DNA from: an uncultured Lactobacillus sp.
GTDB lineage: Bacteria; Bacillota; Bacilli; Lactobacillales; Lactobacillaceae
Direction of reading: 5' to 3'
DNA: 44,079 bases
Assembly (NCBI GenBank): GCA_910589675.1
Contig: CAJUTO010000013.1
Span: 1-44,079 of the forward strand
In this document: in pieces, positions 26,938 through 36,302 of the stretch
How positions within the stretch are numbered: position 1 is the first letter of the stretch
Layout of the letters: every line of letters begins with the position of its first letter
Program-made: the position numbers and the translations under genes
The notes under the pieces: generated by a model
Database searches by the model: none
What the model saw: only the letters and a program-made list of their open reading frames with translations
What the model was told of the DNA's origin: nothing

Positions 26938-29900
26938 CTATTCTTCACCATCCAAGTCTAATTTTTCTCTTATTAGGGTCAAAAGTGTCTTTTTATCAAT
27001 AGATTTAATCTTATGATAGTTATTTTCTTTAAGCATTGCATCAAAGAAGAATATGTCTTTAAAGTCAGAATAAGTAAGGGATGTTTGTTGCCCATAAGAA
27101 TAAGGATCTAGCTCAATCTTTCCTGACAAAATCTCATTACCAGCATTTTTTATTAAGTAGGAGTTATAAGCTAATAGCAAATCTAGTTGATCCGGAGTAA
27201 AACTCTGGTTTTGTGGCCAGCTAATATCGCCGTTTACTTTTCGTTTAACACTGGTATATAGATCAGAGACAGCACGATCTTTTTCCATTCCAGGTTCTAT
27301 TAGATCAAGCATTTCTTCATCTGCAATTAAGATTCCGTTATACATTAGCTTCTTAGTACTTTCTTTAGCCAAATCTTTAATTTGATAATTGCTTAAGATC
27401 ATTTTTTCACTGCTCAAACGTTCAAGACTACTAGTAATATTTTGGTAAAATGCGCCTAAAACATCTAAATCCTTACCTTGAGCAAAAAACTTATTATTAT
27501 TTTTTAAAACTTCTAAGTAGGAAATCATCTGCATTGAAATTCCGTTTGCAAATAAACCTAGGTCAAATTTTTTTGCGGATGACTTATAATCGATCACCTC
27601 ACCTAAAACTCGATCATTTACTTGAGCCAAATCAACTCGGTCCATCTTTCCGCGAAGATCTACAATCTTCTTTTTATTATTATCATCTTTCCAGCTATAT
27701 GAAAGACCACTTACCTTTTGATTTTTACCAAAACTTAATTCGGAATATTGTGGTCTAAAAGTCGTCTTATTTACATTGCTATGCCAGTAATGAGCTACAT
27801 TAGCTGTAGTTTGGTCTAACTTATGAAATAGATACTTATTAAATGGATCATTTAAAAGCTGACGATATCTGCCCTTTTCTTTTAGTTCTTCTCTTACTTC
27901 AATTAAAAGCTCGCCTAACTTCTCCTCCGTTAGATCAGCAAAGTTTAACTTCTTTTCTTTAATTCTTTTAACAAGATAATCAAAAGTTTCATGGTAGTAG
28001 TTTCCCGCTTGAATTACATCAAGTTCATTTTCAAAGCGTTTCTTCAAATGTAAGCCATAGTTTAGAAAGTATTCAAAAGAATTTTGATAATACGTTTCTA
28101 GTTGTGAAACGGAAGTTTCAATACGATCACCGTACAGCTGTTGGGCTAGCTCAGGCGAAAGATCTTGAGGTATATTCTTAAAACTGCTCCCTTCAAGCAC
28201 ATTTTTCGCTATTTCACCAATTTTTTCTTCCGTCATATCTAGTAGAGACTCTACATCAGTAGCTGCTTTATTCTTTAAGTAAGTCAGGTAACCTAAACTT
28301 GCTTCTGGATTAGTTATAAAAGTTAAAACCTCTCCATTATTCTGAGGTAAATCATGTTGAGCAAATTCATCAGCGCGAGTTAACTTTAATAACTGCTTAT
28401 AAAAAATTGAAGGTTCTAATTGTTCATTTGCAGTATTAATTACTGGATAAGAAATATAAATCTTATCACTAGCCAAGCTCAAAGCATTTCCAAATTGGTA
28501 ATTTTGGTCTAAGTTATTGATTTTTTGCTGATCTTCTAAGTATCCATTAGCTTCATTTCCTTCATTTAGCTGTTCTAAATTTTCAGAGCTAAAGAAACCT
28601 GGTATTTTTTCAATTTGGGGCAAGTTAGTACTAGTTGCACCAATAATGAAAACCTGTTTATATCCTTGGCCTTGAACCATACCTAATTCAGAAATGTTAA
28701 CTGCATCAAGAGTAGACGGAATTTGTGAAAAATTAGCTTCACTAAAGCCGCTGATTAACAGATCAAAAAATTGATCTACAGAAAACTTATTTGCTACCAG
28801 TAAGTAGTCCTTTAATAAGTCAGTTAAAGTTGACCAAACTTGCTCTGGTTGCTGGGCTAATTGTAAATCACCAGTATCATTAGCTTCTTTGCGCCAACTT
28901 TCTAGACGTTTCGCAACACGATTTTTAATTAGAAAATTCCAGAAAACTGTTACTCCAGCTTGGGGATCCTCTTCTTTATCAAGTTGCTCAAAAAACTTAG
29001 TTAAAGCATCAATAAAGTAATCTCGTAGTCGATCAAGATCCTCTACTTCTTTCTCAGATTTATCTAAGGCAATTACATCTGCATCTACAAAACTCTTTAG
29101 TGATTTCGTCCATAGCTTCCCTTTTATACCGTGGGCTAAGACAAAATTTTCAAGTAGGTCAACATCATTTTGATAGCGAGCAGAATTTTTGTACCAGTCA
29201 GGGATGAATAACTGCGTCTTCATTAAAGCAATTACATTATCCGTTTGAAAACCACGCTTAAAAATTTGCTGTAGATTTTCAACAGCAACTACTAGGGGAT
29301 GGTATTTCATTTCTCTTTGCAAATCATTAAAGAAAGGAATTTGGTTTTTCCTTAAAATCGGAGTTAAATATGTTTCATATTCACTTAAATTAGGTGCTAA
29401 AACTAGAAAATCCTGATAGCGATAGTTATTTAAGGCTACCTGTTGGTAAATTGTCCGCGCAACAAAATAGGCTTCTGCATACCGCGAGTCTGCTTTGACT
29501 GGCTGCAAAAACTTACTTAAACGTTCATCAAACCCACTCGTTTTTGTCCAAACCCCATTTAGTAAAGAGCTAGGACTTGTTTGAGTAAGTGGATACTCTT
29601 GAGTTTGATAATCTAATTGCTGATTTTGCCAAAAATGCTCTAATTGGCCGATTGTACGTTGCACTACGTAGTCATAGTCACCTGGTTCAGCGTTATTATC
29701 AATTTTGCCAATTTTTGTCTTAAAAGCTAAAGTTGTATTTTTTGCTTTTTTTGAAATTAAACGAACCGAGGTTAACTCTTGTAAAGAAAAATGTGAAAAA
29801 TCAGAAAAATAAAATTCCATCGTACTCAAGTTATTGCTTTTTGCTAAGAACTCATTAAGCAATAATTGCATTTCATCTTTGGTAGCAAATTTTTCTGATA

Positions 29901-30414
29901 AACGTTCAATAAACTCATCATAAATAATTCTTAAGTCATGAATTTTATAGCTGGTCTCTTCATTTAATTTCTTTTCATCAATATTGTCTAGTTCAATATT
30001 ACCGGCTCGTACAGATAAAATAGCCTCATACATTTGTCTTAAGGCACCGGATGTAACTTGAGTTTGATTCTGAAATAGTTTTAATTCATCTTGATGATCT
30101 TTAACAATTTGCTCTAGTAGCATGACACTAGCGGCATCATCTAGAATTTGTGGTAGTTTAATTGCCTCATCTCTCAAGAAATACCAAGCTAGCCGTGAAA
30201 AAGAAAGGATGTGCAATTTATTTACTGCAACTTGTTTTTTATTTGTTAAAACAGAGAGCTTGCTAAGTGCGCGTACTTCTGTGGTAAACTTAATATGGTT
30301 TGGCACGATAATAAAAACATCGTGTCTTTTATCTTGGTAGTATGACTTAACAGCTTGATCAATTATTTCATTTTGCAAGTTGTCTACTTGTCTACCAGTA
30401 ATTACATTAATCAT
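26938..30414 (-). CDS. rexB: ATP-dependent helicase/deoxyribonuclease subunit B, RexB type
   Basis: The 1158-residue partner of AddA has a helicase-like N-terminal half (here MINVITGRQVDNLQNE, without a clear Walker A) and a C-terminal nuclease with GEVIDYKSSAKKFDL. The protein contains no cysteine. In AddB of Bacillus a 4Fe-4S cluster is held by one Cys before the nuclease (in a CPF context) and three near the C-terminus. Here those positions read YYQNSFEYFL and SLTYSDFKDIFFFD. This matches the RexB subclass known in Lactobacillales. It is first in the rexB-addA-dinG-ypmB operon, with AAGGAG 11 nt upstream of the ATG. Confidence 0.94.
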   Translation of the reverse strand: MINVITGRQVDNLQNEIIDQAVKSYYQDKRHDVFIIVPNHIKFTTEVRALSKLSVLTNKKQVAVNKLHILSFSRLAWYFLRDEAIKLPQILDDAASVMLLEQIVKDHQDELKLFQNQTQVTSGALRQMYEAILSVRAGNIELDNIDEKKLNEETSYKIHDLRIIYDEFIERLSEKFATKDEMQLLLNEFLAKSNNLSTMEFYFSDFSHFSLQELTSVRLISKKAKNTTLAFKTKIGKIDNNAEPGDYDYVVQRTIGQLEHFWQNQQLDYQTQEYPLTQTSPSSLLNGVWTKTSGFDERLSKFLQPVKADSRYAEAYFVARTIYQQVALNNYRYQDFLVLAPNLSEYETYLTPILRKNQIPFFNDLQREMKYHPLVVAVENLQQIFKRGFQTDNVIALMKTQLFIPDWYKNSARYQNDVDLLENFVLAHGIKGKLWTKSLKSFVDADVIALDKSEKEVEDLDRLRDYFIDALTKFFEQLDKEEDPQAGVTVFWNFLIKNRVAKRLESWRKEANDTGDLQLAQQPEQVWSTLTDLLKDYLLVANKFSVDQFFDLLISGFSEANFSQIPSTLDAVNISELGMVQGQGYKQVFIIGATSTNLPQIEKIPGFFSSENLEQLNEGNEANGYLEDQQKINNLDQNYQFGNALSLASDKIYISYPVINTANEQLEPSIFYKQLLKLTRADEFAQHDLPQNNGEVLTFITNPEASLGYLTYLKNKAATDVESLLDMTEEKIGEIAKNVLEGSSFKNIPQDLSPELAQQLYGDRIETSVSQLETYYQNSFEYFLNYGLHLKKRFENELDVIQAGNYYHETFDYLVKRIKEKKLNFADLTEEKLGELLIEVREELKEKGRYRQLLNDPFNKYLFHKLDQTTANVAHYWHSNVNKTTFRPQYSELSFGKNQKVSGLSYSWKDDNNKKKIVDLRGKMDRVDLAQVNDRVLGEVIDYKSSAKKFDLGLFANGISMQMISYLEVLKNNNKFFAQGKDLDVLGAFYQNITSSLERLSSEKMILSNYQIKDLAKESTKKLMYNGILIADEEMLDLIEPGMEKDRAVSDLYTSVKRKVNGDISWPQNQSFTPDQLDLLLAYNSYLIKNAGNEILSGKIELDPYSYGQQTSLTYSDFKDIFFFDAMLKENNYHKIKSIDKKTLLTLIREKLDLDGEE

Positions 30415-30438
30415 AAGTCTCTAGTCTCCTTAGCAAAT

Positions 30439-30447
30439 ATTTTAGCA
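30439..30447 (-). promoter_or_regulatory. candidate extended -10 promoter of the rexB-addA-dinG operon
   Basis: Minus strand TGCTAAAAT, about 25 nt upstream of the rexB ATG. No clear -35 is seen. The intergenic region is shared with mvk, whose own promoter I could not define; a TATAAT at 30480-30485 is too close to the mvk ribosome-binding site to serve. Confidence 0.45.
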
Positions 30448-30500
30448 TATGAGACAAGGCAATTAGACTTAATGAAATTTATAATATAGGAAAGATAATT

Positions 30501-31418
30501 GTGAATAAAAAAATAGAAGTCAAAGCACATGGAAAAGTGATTCTTATTGGTGAGCATTCTGTAGTTTATGGCTATGATGCCCTCGCTCTTCCAATCCAGG
30601 CCTTAAATATCACCACAACTGTTGAAGAAACTGATGGTCCTACTTGGATGGATACAACTCATTATCATGGTGCTTTTTTTGATGCGCCGGATGAATACGA
30701 TGGTATTAAATATATTGTGAAAACTTTACTTGAAAGAGTAGAAAACGCTCCTAATCTTAAAATTACTTATACTGGTGAAATTCCTATGGAACGGGGTTTT
30801 GGATCAAGTGCTGTTGTAGCTTTAGGAACTACCAAGGCTGTTTCACAATTTTTAGGATTAACTCTTTCTGAAGCTGAGATCATGGAAATCACTAATCATG
30901 CAGAAATGATTAATCATGGAAAAGCTTCCGGCCTTGACGCTGCTACCGTAAATTCCGATTACTTAGTTTTCTTCAATAAACAAGACGGACCAAAACAGCT
31001 TTCTCAAAAATTAGGTGCTACCTTATTAATTATGGATACGGGTGAACTTGGAAATACCAAAGTCGCAGTTCAATCAGTTAAAAAGCAAATGGATGAAAGT
31101 GATCTTAAAAAGAAACAAATTGCACGGCTTGGAGAATTAGCTACCGCAACACGACAAAATTGGTTTAACCAAAATGCAGAAGAGATCGGGAAGATTTTTA
31201 ATGAAGCCGAAGACATCCTTGCCTCCTTTAAGCTTTCAACTGAAAGAATCGATAATATTTGTAAAATTGCCAATGAAAATGGCGCTTTAGGAGCTAAATT
31301 ATCTGGTGGTGGCTTAGGTGGCATTGTAATTGCACTATGTCCTAATCAAGAAGTTGCTAAAAAAATTGCCGAAAAGGCTAAAGCTAATTTTGATAATGAC
31401 TGGATTGAGGAAATTTAA
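30501..31418 (+). CDS. mvk: mevalonate kinase
   Basis: The 305-residue GHMP kinase phosphorylates mevalonate to 5-phosphomevalonate. Motifs: AHGKVILIGEHSVVYG at the N-terminus, the ATP-binding loop MERGFGSSAVVALG (about 95-108) and the C-terminal GALGAKLSGGGLGGIVIAL. It starts at GTG with AGGAAAG upstream. It is the first gene of the mevalonate operon (isoprenoid synthesis for undecaprenyl phosphate and quinones) and overlaps mvaD by one base (TAATG). Confidence 0.95.
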   Translation: MNKKIEVKAHGKVILIGEHSVVYGYDALALPIQALNITTTVEETDGPTWMDTTHYHGAFFDAPDEYDGIKYIVKTLLERVENAPNLKITYTGEIPMERGFGSSAVVALGTTKAVSQFLGLTLSEAEIMEITNHAEMINHGKASGLDAATVNSDYLVFFNKQDGPKQLSQKLGATLLIMDTGELGNTKVAVQSVKKQMDESDLKKKQIARLGELATATRQNWFNQNAEEIGKIFNEAEDILASFKLSTERIDNICKIANENGALGAKLSGGGLGGIVIALCPNQEVAKKIAEKAKANFDNDWIEEI

Positions 31419-32383
31419 TGAAGAAAACTGCTCGTGCCCACACTAATATCGCCTTAATTAAATATTGGGGAAAAGCTGACCAAGCTTTAAAGACACCGTT
31501 AATGTCTAGTCTTTCAATGACATTAGATGCTTTTTATACTGATACTACATTTGAACATAATTCTTCATTAACTGAAGATGTCTTTATTTTAAATGATCAA
31601 AAACAATCATTAGAAAACAGCAAGCGAGTTTTTAATTATATTCATTTATTACAAGAAAAATTTGGCGTTATTGATCATTTTACAATTAGATCTACAAACC
31701 ATGTTCCTACTTCTGCTGGCCTTGCTTCCTCAGCATCAGCTTTTGCGGCTCTTGCAACAAGCTTTGTTGCAAGCTATGGATTAGATCTTTCTAAAAAGGA
31801 GCTTTCAAGACTTGCACGCCTTGGGTCTGGGTCAGCGACTAGATCAGTTTATGGCGGCTTTGTTGAATGGAAAAAAGGATTTGATGATGAGAGCTCCTAT
31901 GCAGCTCCAATTGATGAAAATCCTGATCTTGATCTTTCTCTACTAGCAATCGAAGTTAATACAAAGCAGAAAAAAATTTCTTCAACAAAAGGAATGCAGT
32001 TAGCCCAAACCTCTCCTTTTTATCAACCTTGGTTAGCTAGAAACGAAGAAGAAATTGCTGAAATTAAACAAGCTATCCAAAATAATGACTTTACTAGAAT
32101 TGGTGAACTTAGTGAACTAAGTGCCAACGAGATGCACGCTTGCAATTTAACTGCTAAAGAACCCTTTACTTATTTTGAACCGGAAACAATTAAAATTATT
32201 AAATTAGTTGAAGATTTAAGAAAAAATGGCATCGAATGTTACTATACAATTGATGCTGGTCCAAACGTAAAAATTCTCTGCACCTTAAGAAATAGAAAAG
32301 ATATTATTTCAGCTGTTCAGAAAACCTTGACTAATGTTAAAATAGTCGTTGCGAGTTTCGGCCCAGGCGTTACTCTGCTTTAG
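31418..32383 (+). CDS. mvaD: diphosphomevalonate decarboxylase
   Basis: The 321-residue GHMP-family enzyme converts mevalonate diphosphate to isopentenyl diphosphate with ATP-driven decarboxylation. Typical blocks: ARAHTNIALIKYWGKAD at the N-terminus, PTSAGLASSASAFAALA (phosphate-binding loop), LARLGSGSATRSVYGGFVEW and the C-terminal YYTIDAGPNVKILC, which contains the catalytic Asp in DAGPN. Its start codon overlaps the mvk stop by one base. Confidence 0.96.
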   Translation: MKKTARAHTNIALIKYWGKADQALKTPLMSSLSMTLDAFYTDTTFEHNSSLTEDVFILNDQKQSLENSKRVFNYIHLLQEKFGVIDHFTIRSTNHVPTSAGLASSASAFAALATSFVASYGLDLSKKELSRLARLGSGSATRSVYGGFVEWKKGFDDESSYAAPIDENPDLDLSLLAIEVNTKQKKISSTKGMQLAQTSPFYQPWLARNEEEIAEIKQAIQNNDFTRIGELSELSANEMHACNLTAKEPFTYFEPETIKIIKLVEDLRKNGIECYYTIDAGPNVKILCTLRNRKDIISAVQKTLTNVKIVVASFGPGVTLL

Positions 32384-32417
32384 TAATTTGAAAATAAAAA
32401 GATTAGAGGAATATTCG

Positions 32418-33491
32418 TTGATTACAGAACAAGCACCAGGAAAGTTGTATATTGCGGGAGAGTATGCAGTTCTTGAGCAAAACTGCCCTGCCATTTTAGT
32501 TGCAGTAAATGAATTTGTACGTGTTTCAATTGCAAAGAGTACAGGTACAAGTGGGTTAATTCATTCTAAACAGTATTCTCAAGATTCAATTCACTGGATC
32601 CGTAAAGGTAACCAAATGGTTATTGATAATCGTGATAATCCGTTTGAATACATTTTATCTGCTATTAACTTTACAGAACGTTTTTGTCTTGAACAAAAAG
32701 TTTCAATGTCTTTATATGACCTACATGTTAATTCAGATCTTGATTCAGCCGACGGTAAAAAATACGGTCTTGGCTCTTCAGCGGCTGTAACAGTTGCTAC
32801 GGTGAAGGCTATTCTTAATTTCTATGGATTACACTGTACAAAAGATCTTATTTTTAAACTTTCTGCTATTTCTCACTATAGCGTTCAAGGTAATGGTTCT
32901 GCTGGTGATATTGCAGCAAGTGTTTACGGTGGTTGGCTTGCTTATCAAACTTTTGATAAAGCATGGCTTAAGAAAGAATTAGCTACTAAATCTCTTAGCG
33001 AAGTTTTAAATGAAGCTTGGCCTGGTCTTAAAATTCAATTATTAACTCCTCCAGAAGGACTAAACTTGGTAATTGGCTGGAGTCAAAAGCCTGCTTCAAC
33101 TTCTCAATTAGTTGATAAAACTAATGCAAAGAAAAAGTTTATTAAGACTCAATATGACACTTTTTTAGATGAATCACGGAAATGTGTTCTTGATATGATT
33201 AAGGGCTTTAATGAAAAAAATATTTCTTTAATTCAAAAACAAATTCGTTTAAATCGTCAGTTATTAAAAGACTTTGCTTCTCTTAACCATATTGCTATCG
33301 AAATTCCACGTTTAACTAAATTAATTAATATTGCCGAACAATTTAATGGCGCTGCTAAGACTTCTGGTGCAGGAAATGGCGATTGTGGTATTGTGATTGC
33401 AGATGAAAAAACTGATATCGAAGAAATGAAAAATAATTGGCGTAAAAATGGAATTATGCCATTGAACTTTCTAGTTCACTCAATTGCTTAG
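32418..33491 (+). CDS. mvaK2: phosphomevalonate kinase
   Basis: A GHMP kinase that makes mevalonate diphosphate. The N-terminal QAPGKLYIAGEYAVLE, the loop KKYGLGSSAAVTVATV and the C-terminal AAKTSGAGNGDCGIVI are typical. I place the start at TTG 32418, preceded by AGAGGA at the correct 7-nt distance, giving 357 residues. A longer frame beginning inside mvaD would add 23 residues that do not resemble the family. The gene order mvk-mvaD-mvaK2-fni follows the order usual in lactic acid bacteria. Confidence 0.94.
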   Translation: MITEQAPGKLYIAGEYAVLEQNCPAILVAVNEFVRVSIAKSTGTSGLIHSKQYSQDSIHWIRKGNQMVIDNRDNPFEYILSAINFTERFCLEQKVSMSLYDLHVNSDLDSADGKKYGLGSSAAVTVATVKAILNFYGLHCTKDLIFKLSAISHYSVQGNGSAGDIAASVYGGWLAYQTFDKAWLKKELATKSLSEVLNEAWPGLKIQLLTPPEGLNLVIGWSQKPASTSQLVDKTNAKKKFIKTQYDTFLDESRKCVLDMIKGFNEKNISLIQKQIRLNRQLLKDFASLNHIAIEIPRLTKLINIAEQFNGAAKTSGAGNGDCGIVIADEKTDIEEMKNNWRKNGIMPLNFLVHSIA

Positions 33492-33502
33492 TGGGAAAAA
33501 TT

Positions 33503-34528
33503 ATGTCACAAAGATCTCAAAGAAAAGAAGAACATCTAGCATTAGCTAAGATGTTTTTTAATAGTAATAAAGATAATGATTTTAATCATGTTCATTTAAT
33601 CCGCCCTGCTCTTCCAGAAAGTGCAGTAAGTAGAGATAGTATTTCAACTGAAATGTTTGGTCATACTATCAGTGCTCCCTTCTTTATTAATGCAATGACT
33701 GGCGGCTCTGATACTTCCTATACCATCAATCAACGTTTAGCTAAAGCGGCTGCTGCAGAAAATATTCCGATGGCTTTAGGATCCGCTAGCATTCTTGAAA
33801 AAGAAATTGATCAAATAAAGAGCTTTGAAGTTGCACGTCAAGAAAATCCTGATGGACTAATTTTTGCAAATGTTAATCCAACTACTGATCCAAAAATAGC
33901 TCAAAAGATTGTTGACGCTTTAGATGCAAATGCATTACAGATTCACCTTAATAGTGTTCAAGAAGCTGTAATGCCTGAAGGCGATCGAGATTTTCATTGG
34001 ATAGATAATCTAAAAGAAATTAGAGATACAGTTGATGTGCCAATTATTATTAAAGAAGTTGGAATGGGAATTGATCCTGAATCTCTTCGTACCCTTTTAA
34101 TCAATGACTTTTCAATTATCGATTTAGGTGGAAGTGGCGGAACTAATTTTGCGCAAATTGAAAATGAAAGACGAAAGACTCAAAAATTAAACTTTTTAGA
34201 AGATATTGGTCTTTCTACTGTTAAAACGCTGCTTGCAGCACGCCCTATCCCTGTTAATAAAACTATTATTGCAGCTGGTGGCATTACAAATGCACTGGAC
34301 ATTTTTAAGTCTTTAGTTTTAGGTGCACAGTATGTTGGTATTGCAAACTATTTCTTGCAGTTTGCTAGCCAAGATTCCGAGACTTTAATTGCTGCTATTC
34401 AAAACTTAAAATATGAATTGAAACTTTTAACTGCTCTATTTGGGTTAGATCATATTTCTAAAGCCGATGAAGTTAAATATTATTTGGATACAGACCTTTA
34501 CAATTTCACTCGACAACTCTATAATTGA
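33503..34528 (+). CDS. fni: type 2 (FMN-dependent) isopentenyl-diphosphate delta-isomerase
   Basis: This enzyme, 341 residues from the ATG at 33503, interconverts isopentenyl and dimethylallyl diphosphate using reduced FMN. Supporting motifs: FFINAMTGGSDTSYTIN, ANVNPTTDP, HLNSVQEAVMPEGDRDFHW, IIIKEVGMGI and DLGGSGGTNFAQIENER. The start is preferred over GTG 33491 because GGGA lies just upstream of it and nothing suitable precedes the GTG. It closes the mevalonate operon. Confidence 0.95.
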   Translation: MSQRSQRKEEHLALAKMFFNSNKDNDFNHVHLIRPALPESAVSRDSISTEMFGHTISAPFFINAMTGGSDTSYTINQRLAKAAAAENIPMALGSASILEKEIDQIKSFEVARQENPDGLIFANVNPTTDPKIAQKIVDALDANALQIHLNSVQEAVMPEGDRDFHWIDNLKEIRDTVDVPIIIKEVGMGIDPESLRTLLINDFSIIDLGGSGGTNFAQIENERRKTQKLNFLEDIGLSTVKTLLAARPIPVNKTIIAAGGITNALDIFKSLVLGAQYVGIANYFLQFASQDSETLIAAIQNLKYELKLLTALFGLDHISKADEVKYYLDTDLYNFTRQLYN

Positions 34529-34540
34529 TGCTATTTCGTT

Positions 34541-34570
34541 GGATGGCTGCTGTAAGCAGCCATCCTTTTT
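34541..34570 (+). terminator. intrinsic terminator of the mevalonate operon
   Basis: An 11-bp perfect GC-rich stem (34541-34551 with 34555-34565), a GTA loop, then five T's. Confidence 0.95.
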
Positions 34571-34624
34571 GTTTTGTTATATATTAATGTTAAAGTAACA
34601 ATTTTATTAATTTAAATATAAACA

Positions 34625-34681
34625 TAAAAAAGTTCATTAAATTAAATTTGGACCTATACCACAAGTTAATTTAATGAACTT
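34625..34681 (-). terminator. terminator of the ABC exporter genes
   Basis: A 16-bp perfect inverted repeat (34630-34645 with 34666-34681) around a 20-nt loop. On the minus strand it is followed by six T's. It is unusually long and AT-rich. Confidence 0.8.
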
Positions 34682-34718
34682 CATTCTCCTAAATATCAAA
34701 AGTCAATTGATATTGGTT

Positions 34719-36302
34719 TTATTCTTTTATCAAATGAATTTCGCGGTCAAATAATTCATGCATTTCTTCAGTAAAATTATGGGCAATAAATACAATTGTC
34801 GCTTTACTTTTTAATAATTTGTCTAAAATATCAATGGTTCCACTTTGATCAATCGCACTCGTCCCTTCATCAATTAAAATAATATCACTCTCATGAACTT
34901 GAGCCCTTGCTAAAACAATTTTCTGCCTCTGTCCTCCCGAGATGTTTAATTTATCAAGATCCAATTGTTTATTAATGCCCTCATCAAATTTTTGCAGATC
35001 AGCAGATAAATTTACTTCTTCTACTGACTTTTCAACCTTATTATCTAGCTTGTTGTTAAACATAGTAATGTTTTCTTTAATTGAAGCTGGGAATATAACC
35101 GGATCTTGCGGTAAGTATCCAATTGTTTTCAAATCTGGATTAATTTCATTTCCATCCTTATCTTCAAAAATAATCTTCCCAGCACTAGGTGCTAATTCTC
35201 CCAATATTAATTTAAATAGAGTTGATTTACCAGTACCAGAATCTCCTGTTAAGAGAATCTTTTCACCCTGATTAATCTGAATATCCGGATAACTTAGTTT
35301 TTCGCCATTTGGAAAATTTAGTCTTAATGATTCTGTTTTAATTACAGTAGGCATATTTGTTTTTTGCTTATCTGAAACTTGAACTTTTTCCGCTACTTCA
35401 TTTACTTCTTCAATTAGACTCTTTACTCCCTTCATTTCTCCCCTAGCCTGAGAGATTTCATTAATTGCTTGATTTAAATAAAATCTGAAATTTCCCACTA
35501 TTAATAGAGTACTCATTTGTACTAAGCCATTTTTGACTAAAAATCCAGTCAAAACAAATATGATCAACCCAAACAATGCAGAAGCTATCCCGTTAATCGC
35601 ATTAAGTAATTTAGTATAAGTAGTTTGCTTAACAGTTGCGTCTTCAAGTTTTTTACTAGCATTTTGAGTGACAGAAAATAGCTTTGCACCAGCTGCAAAT
35701 TGTCTTAATTGATCTAAACCGCGTAGCCAGTCATTTAAAGTATCTAAATATATTTCATTGCTAGTCGAAATAAGTTTATTAGCTTTTTGGAGTGGTTTTT
35801 CAATCAATTTTGGCAAAGCTAGAGAAATGGCTACAATTATACAAATTGTAATTAAGAGAGCCCAACTTAACATAATTAAATATATGATAATTGCAATAAG
35901 TTGAACAACTCCAAAAATTAGATTTAGAAGAGAGCCGTAGTAATTATCATTAATTAATTCTAAATCATTAGTTAGTCTACTTTGAATTTTTGAAACCGGA
36001 TGATCTCTATCATCATGGAAATAATGATCTACTATCTTTTCTCTTACACTATTATTTAAATCTTGCGTTTGAGCAAGAAGTAGATATTGGGTCAAACTAA
36101 ATAATGCATAAAACATTATACACACAGTTAAACTAATAGCTGAAATTATCAAAAAATTTGGTAAATTTCTTGAAAGAATAATACTCGTCTCTATTTGAAC
36201 TAAGGCCGTCATCGCAATTGTTAAAAGAGGAGAAAGAATAGCTAAAATTAAAAACAGAAAAAAACGTGTCCTATTAATTCGAATAAAATTTCTTAAATTC
36301 AT
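34719..36302 (-). CDS. ABC exporter half-transporter (permease fused to ATPase), subunit 2
   Basis: The 527-residue protein has six hydrophobic helices in the first roughly 290 residues, then an ABC ATPase domain. Walker A is TGDSGTGKSTLFKL, the Q-loop is GYLPQDPVIF, the signature is ISGGQRQKIVLARAQ, Walker B plus catalytic Glu is IILIDEGTSAID, and the switch His is in FIAHNF. The site is canonical. It overlaps the preceding half-transporter by one base (TAATG), and the two are similar in length and layout, so a heterodimeric exporter is likely. The cargo is unknown: there is no C39 peptidase domain and no adjacent double-glycine precursor. Confidence 0.9.
   Translation of the reverse strand: MNLRNFIRINRTRFFLFLILAILSPLLTIAMTALVQIETSIILSRNLPNFLIISAISLTVCIMFYALFSLTQYLLLAQTQDLNNSVREKIVDHYFHDDRDHPVSKIQSRLTNDLELINDNYYGSLLNLIFGVVQLIAIIIYLIMLSWALLITICIIVAISLALPKLIEKPLQKANKLISTSNEIYLDTLNDWLRGLDQLRQFAAGAKLFSVTQNASKKLEDATVKQTTYTKLLNAINGIASALFGLIIFVLTGFLVKNGLVQMSTLLIVGNFRFYLNQAINEISQARGEMKGVKSLIEEVNEVAEKVQVSDKQKTNMPTVIKTESLRLNFPNGEKLSYPDIQINQGEKILLTGDSGTGKSTLFKLILGELAPSAGKIIFEDKDGNEINPDLKTIGYLPQDPVIFPASIKENITMFNNKLDNKVEKSVEEVNLSADLQKFDEGINKQLDLDKLNISGGQRQKIVLARAQVHESDIILIDEGTSAIDQSGTIDILDKLLKSKATIVFIAHNFTEEMHELFDREIHLIKE

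Noticed and set aside
30480-30485. TATAAT as the mvk promoter
   Set aside because: Transcription would begin at or inside the ribosome-binding site (30488-30494), and no -35 is present at 16-18 nt.
32349-32417. Longer phosphomevalonate kinase starting inside mvaD
   Set aside because: The extra 23 residues do not resemble the family and have no ribosome-binding site, whereas TTG 32418 has AGAGGA at 7 nt.
34541-34681. The two large inverted repeats as ends of a mobile element
   Set aside because: Each arm pairs locally with a T-tract on the expected side, there is no transposase and no target duplication; they are terminators of the two convergent units.
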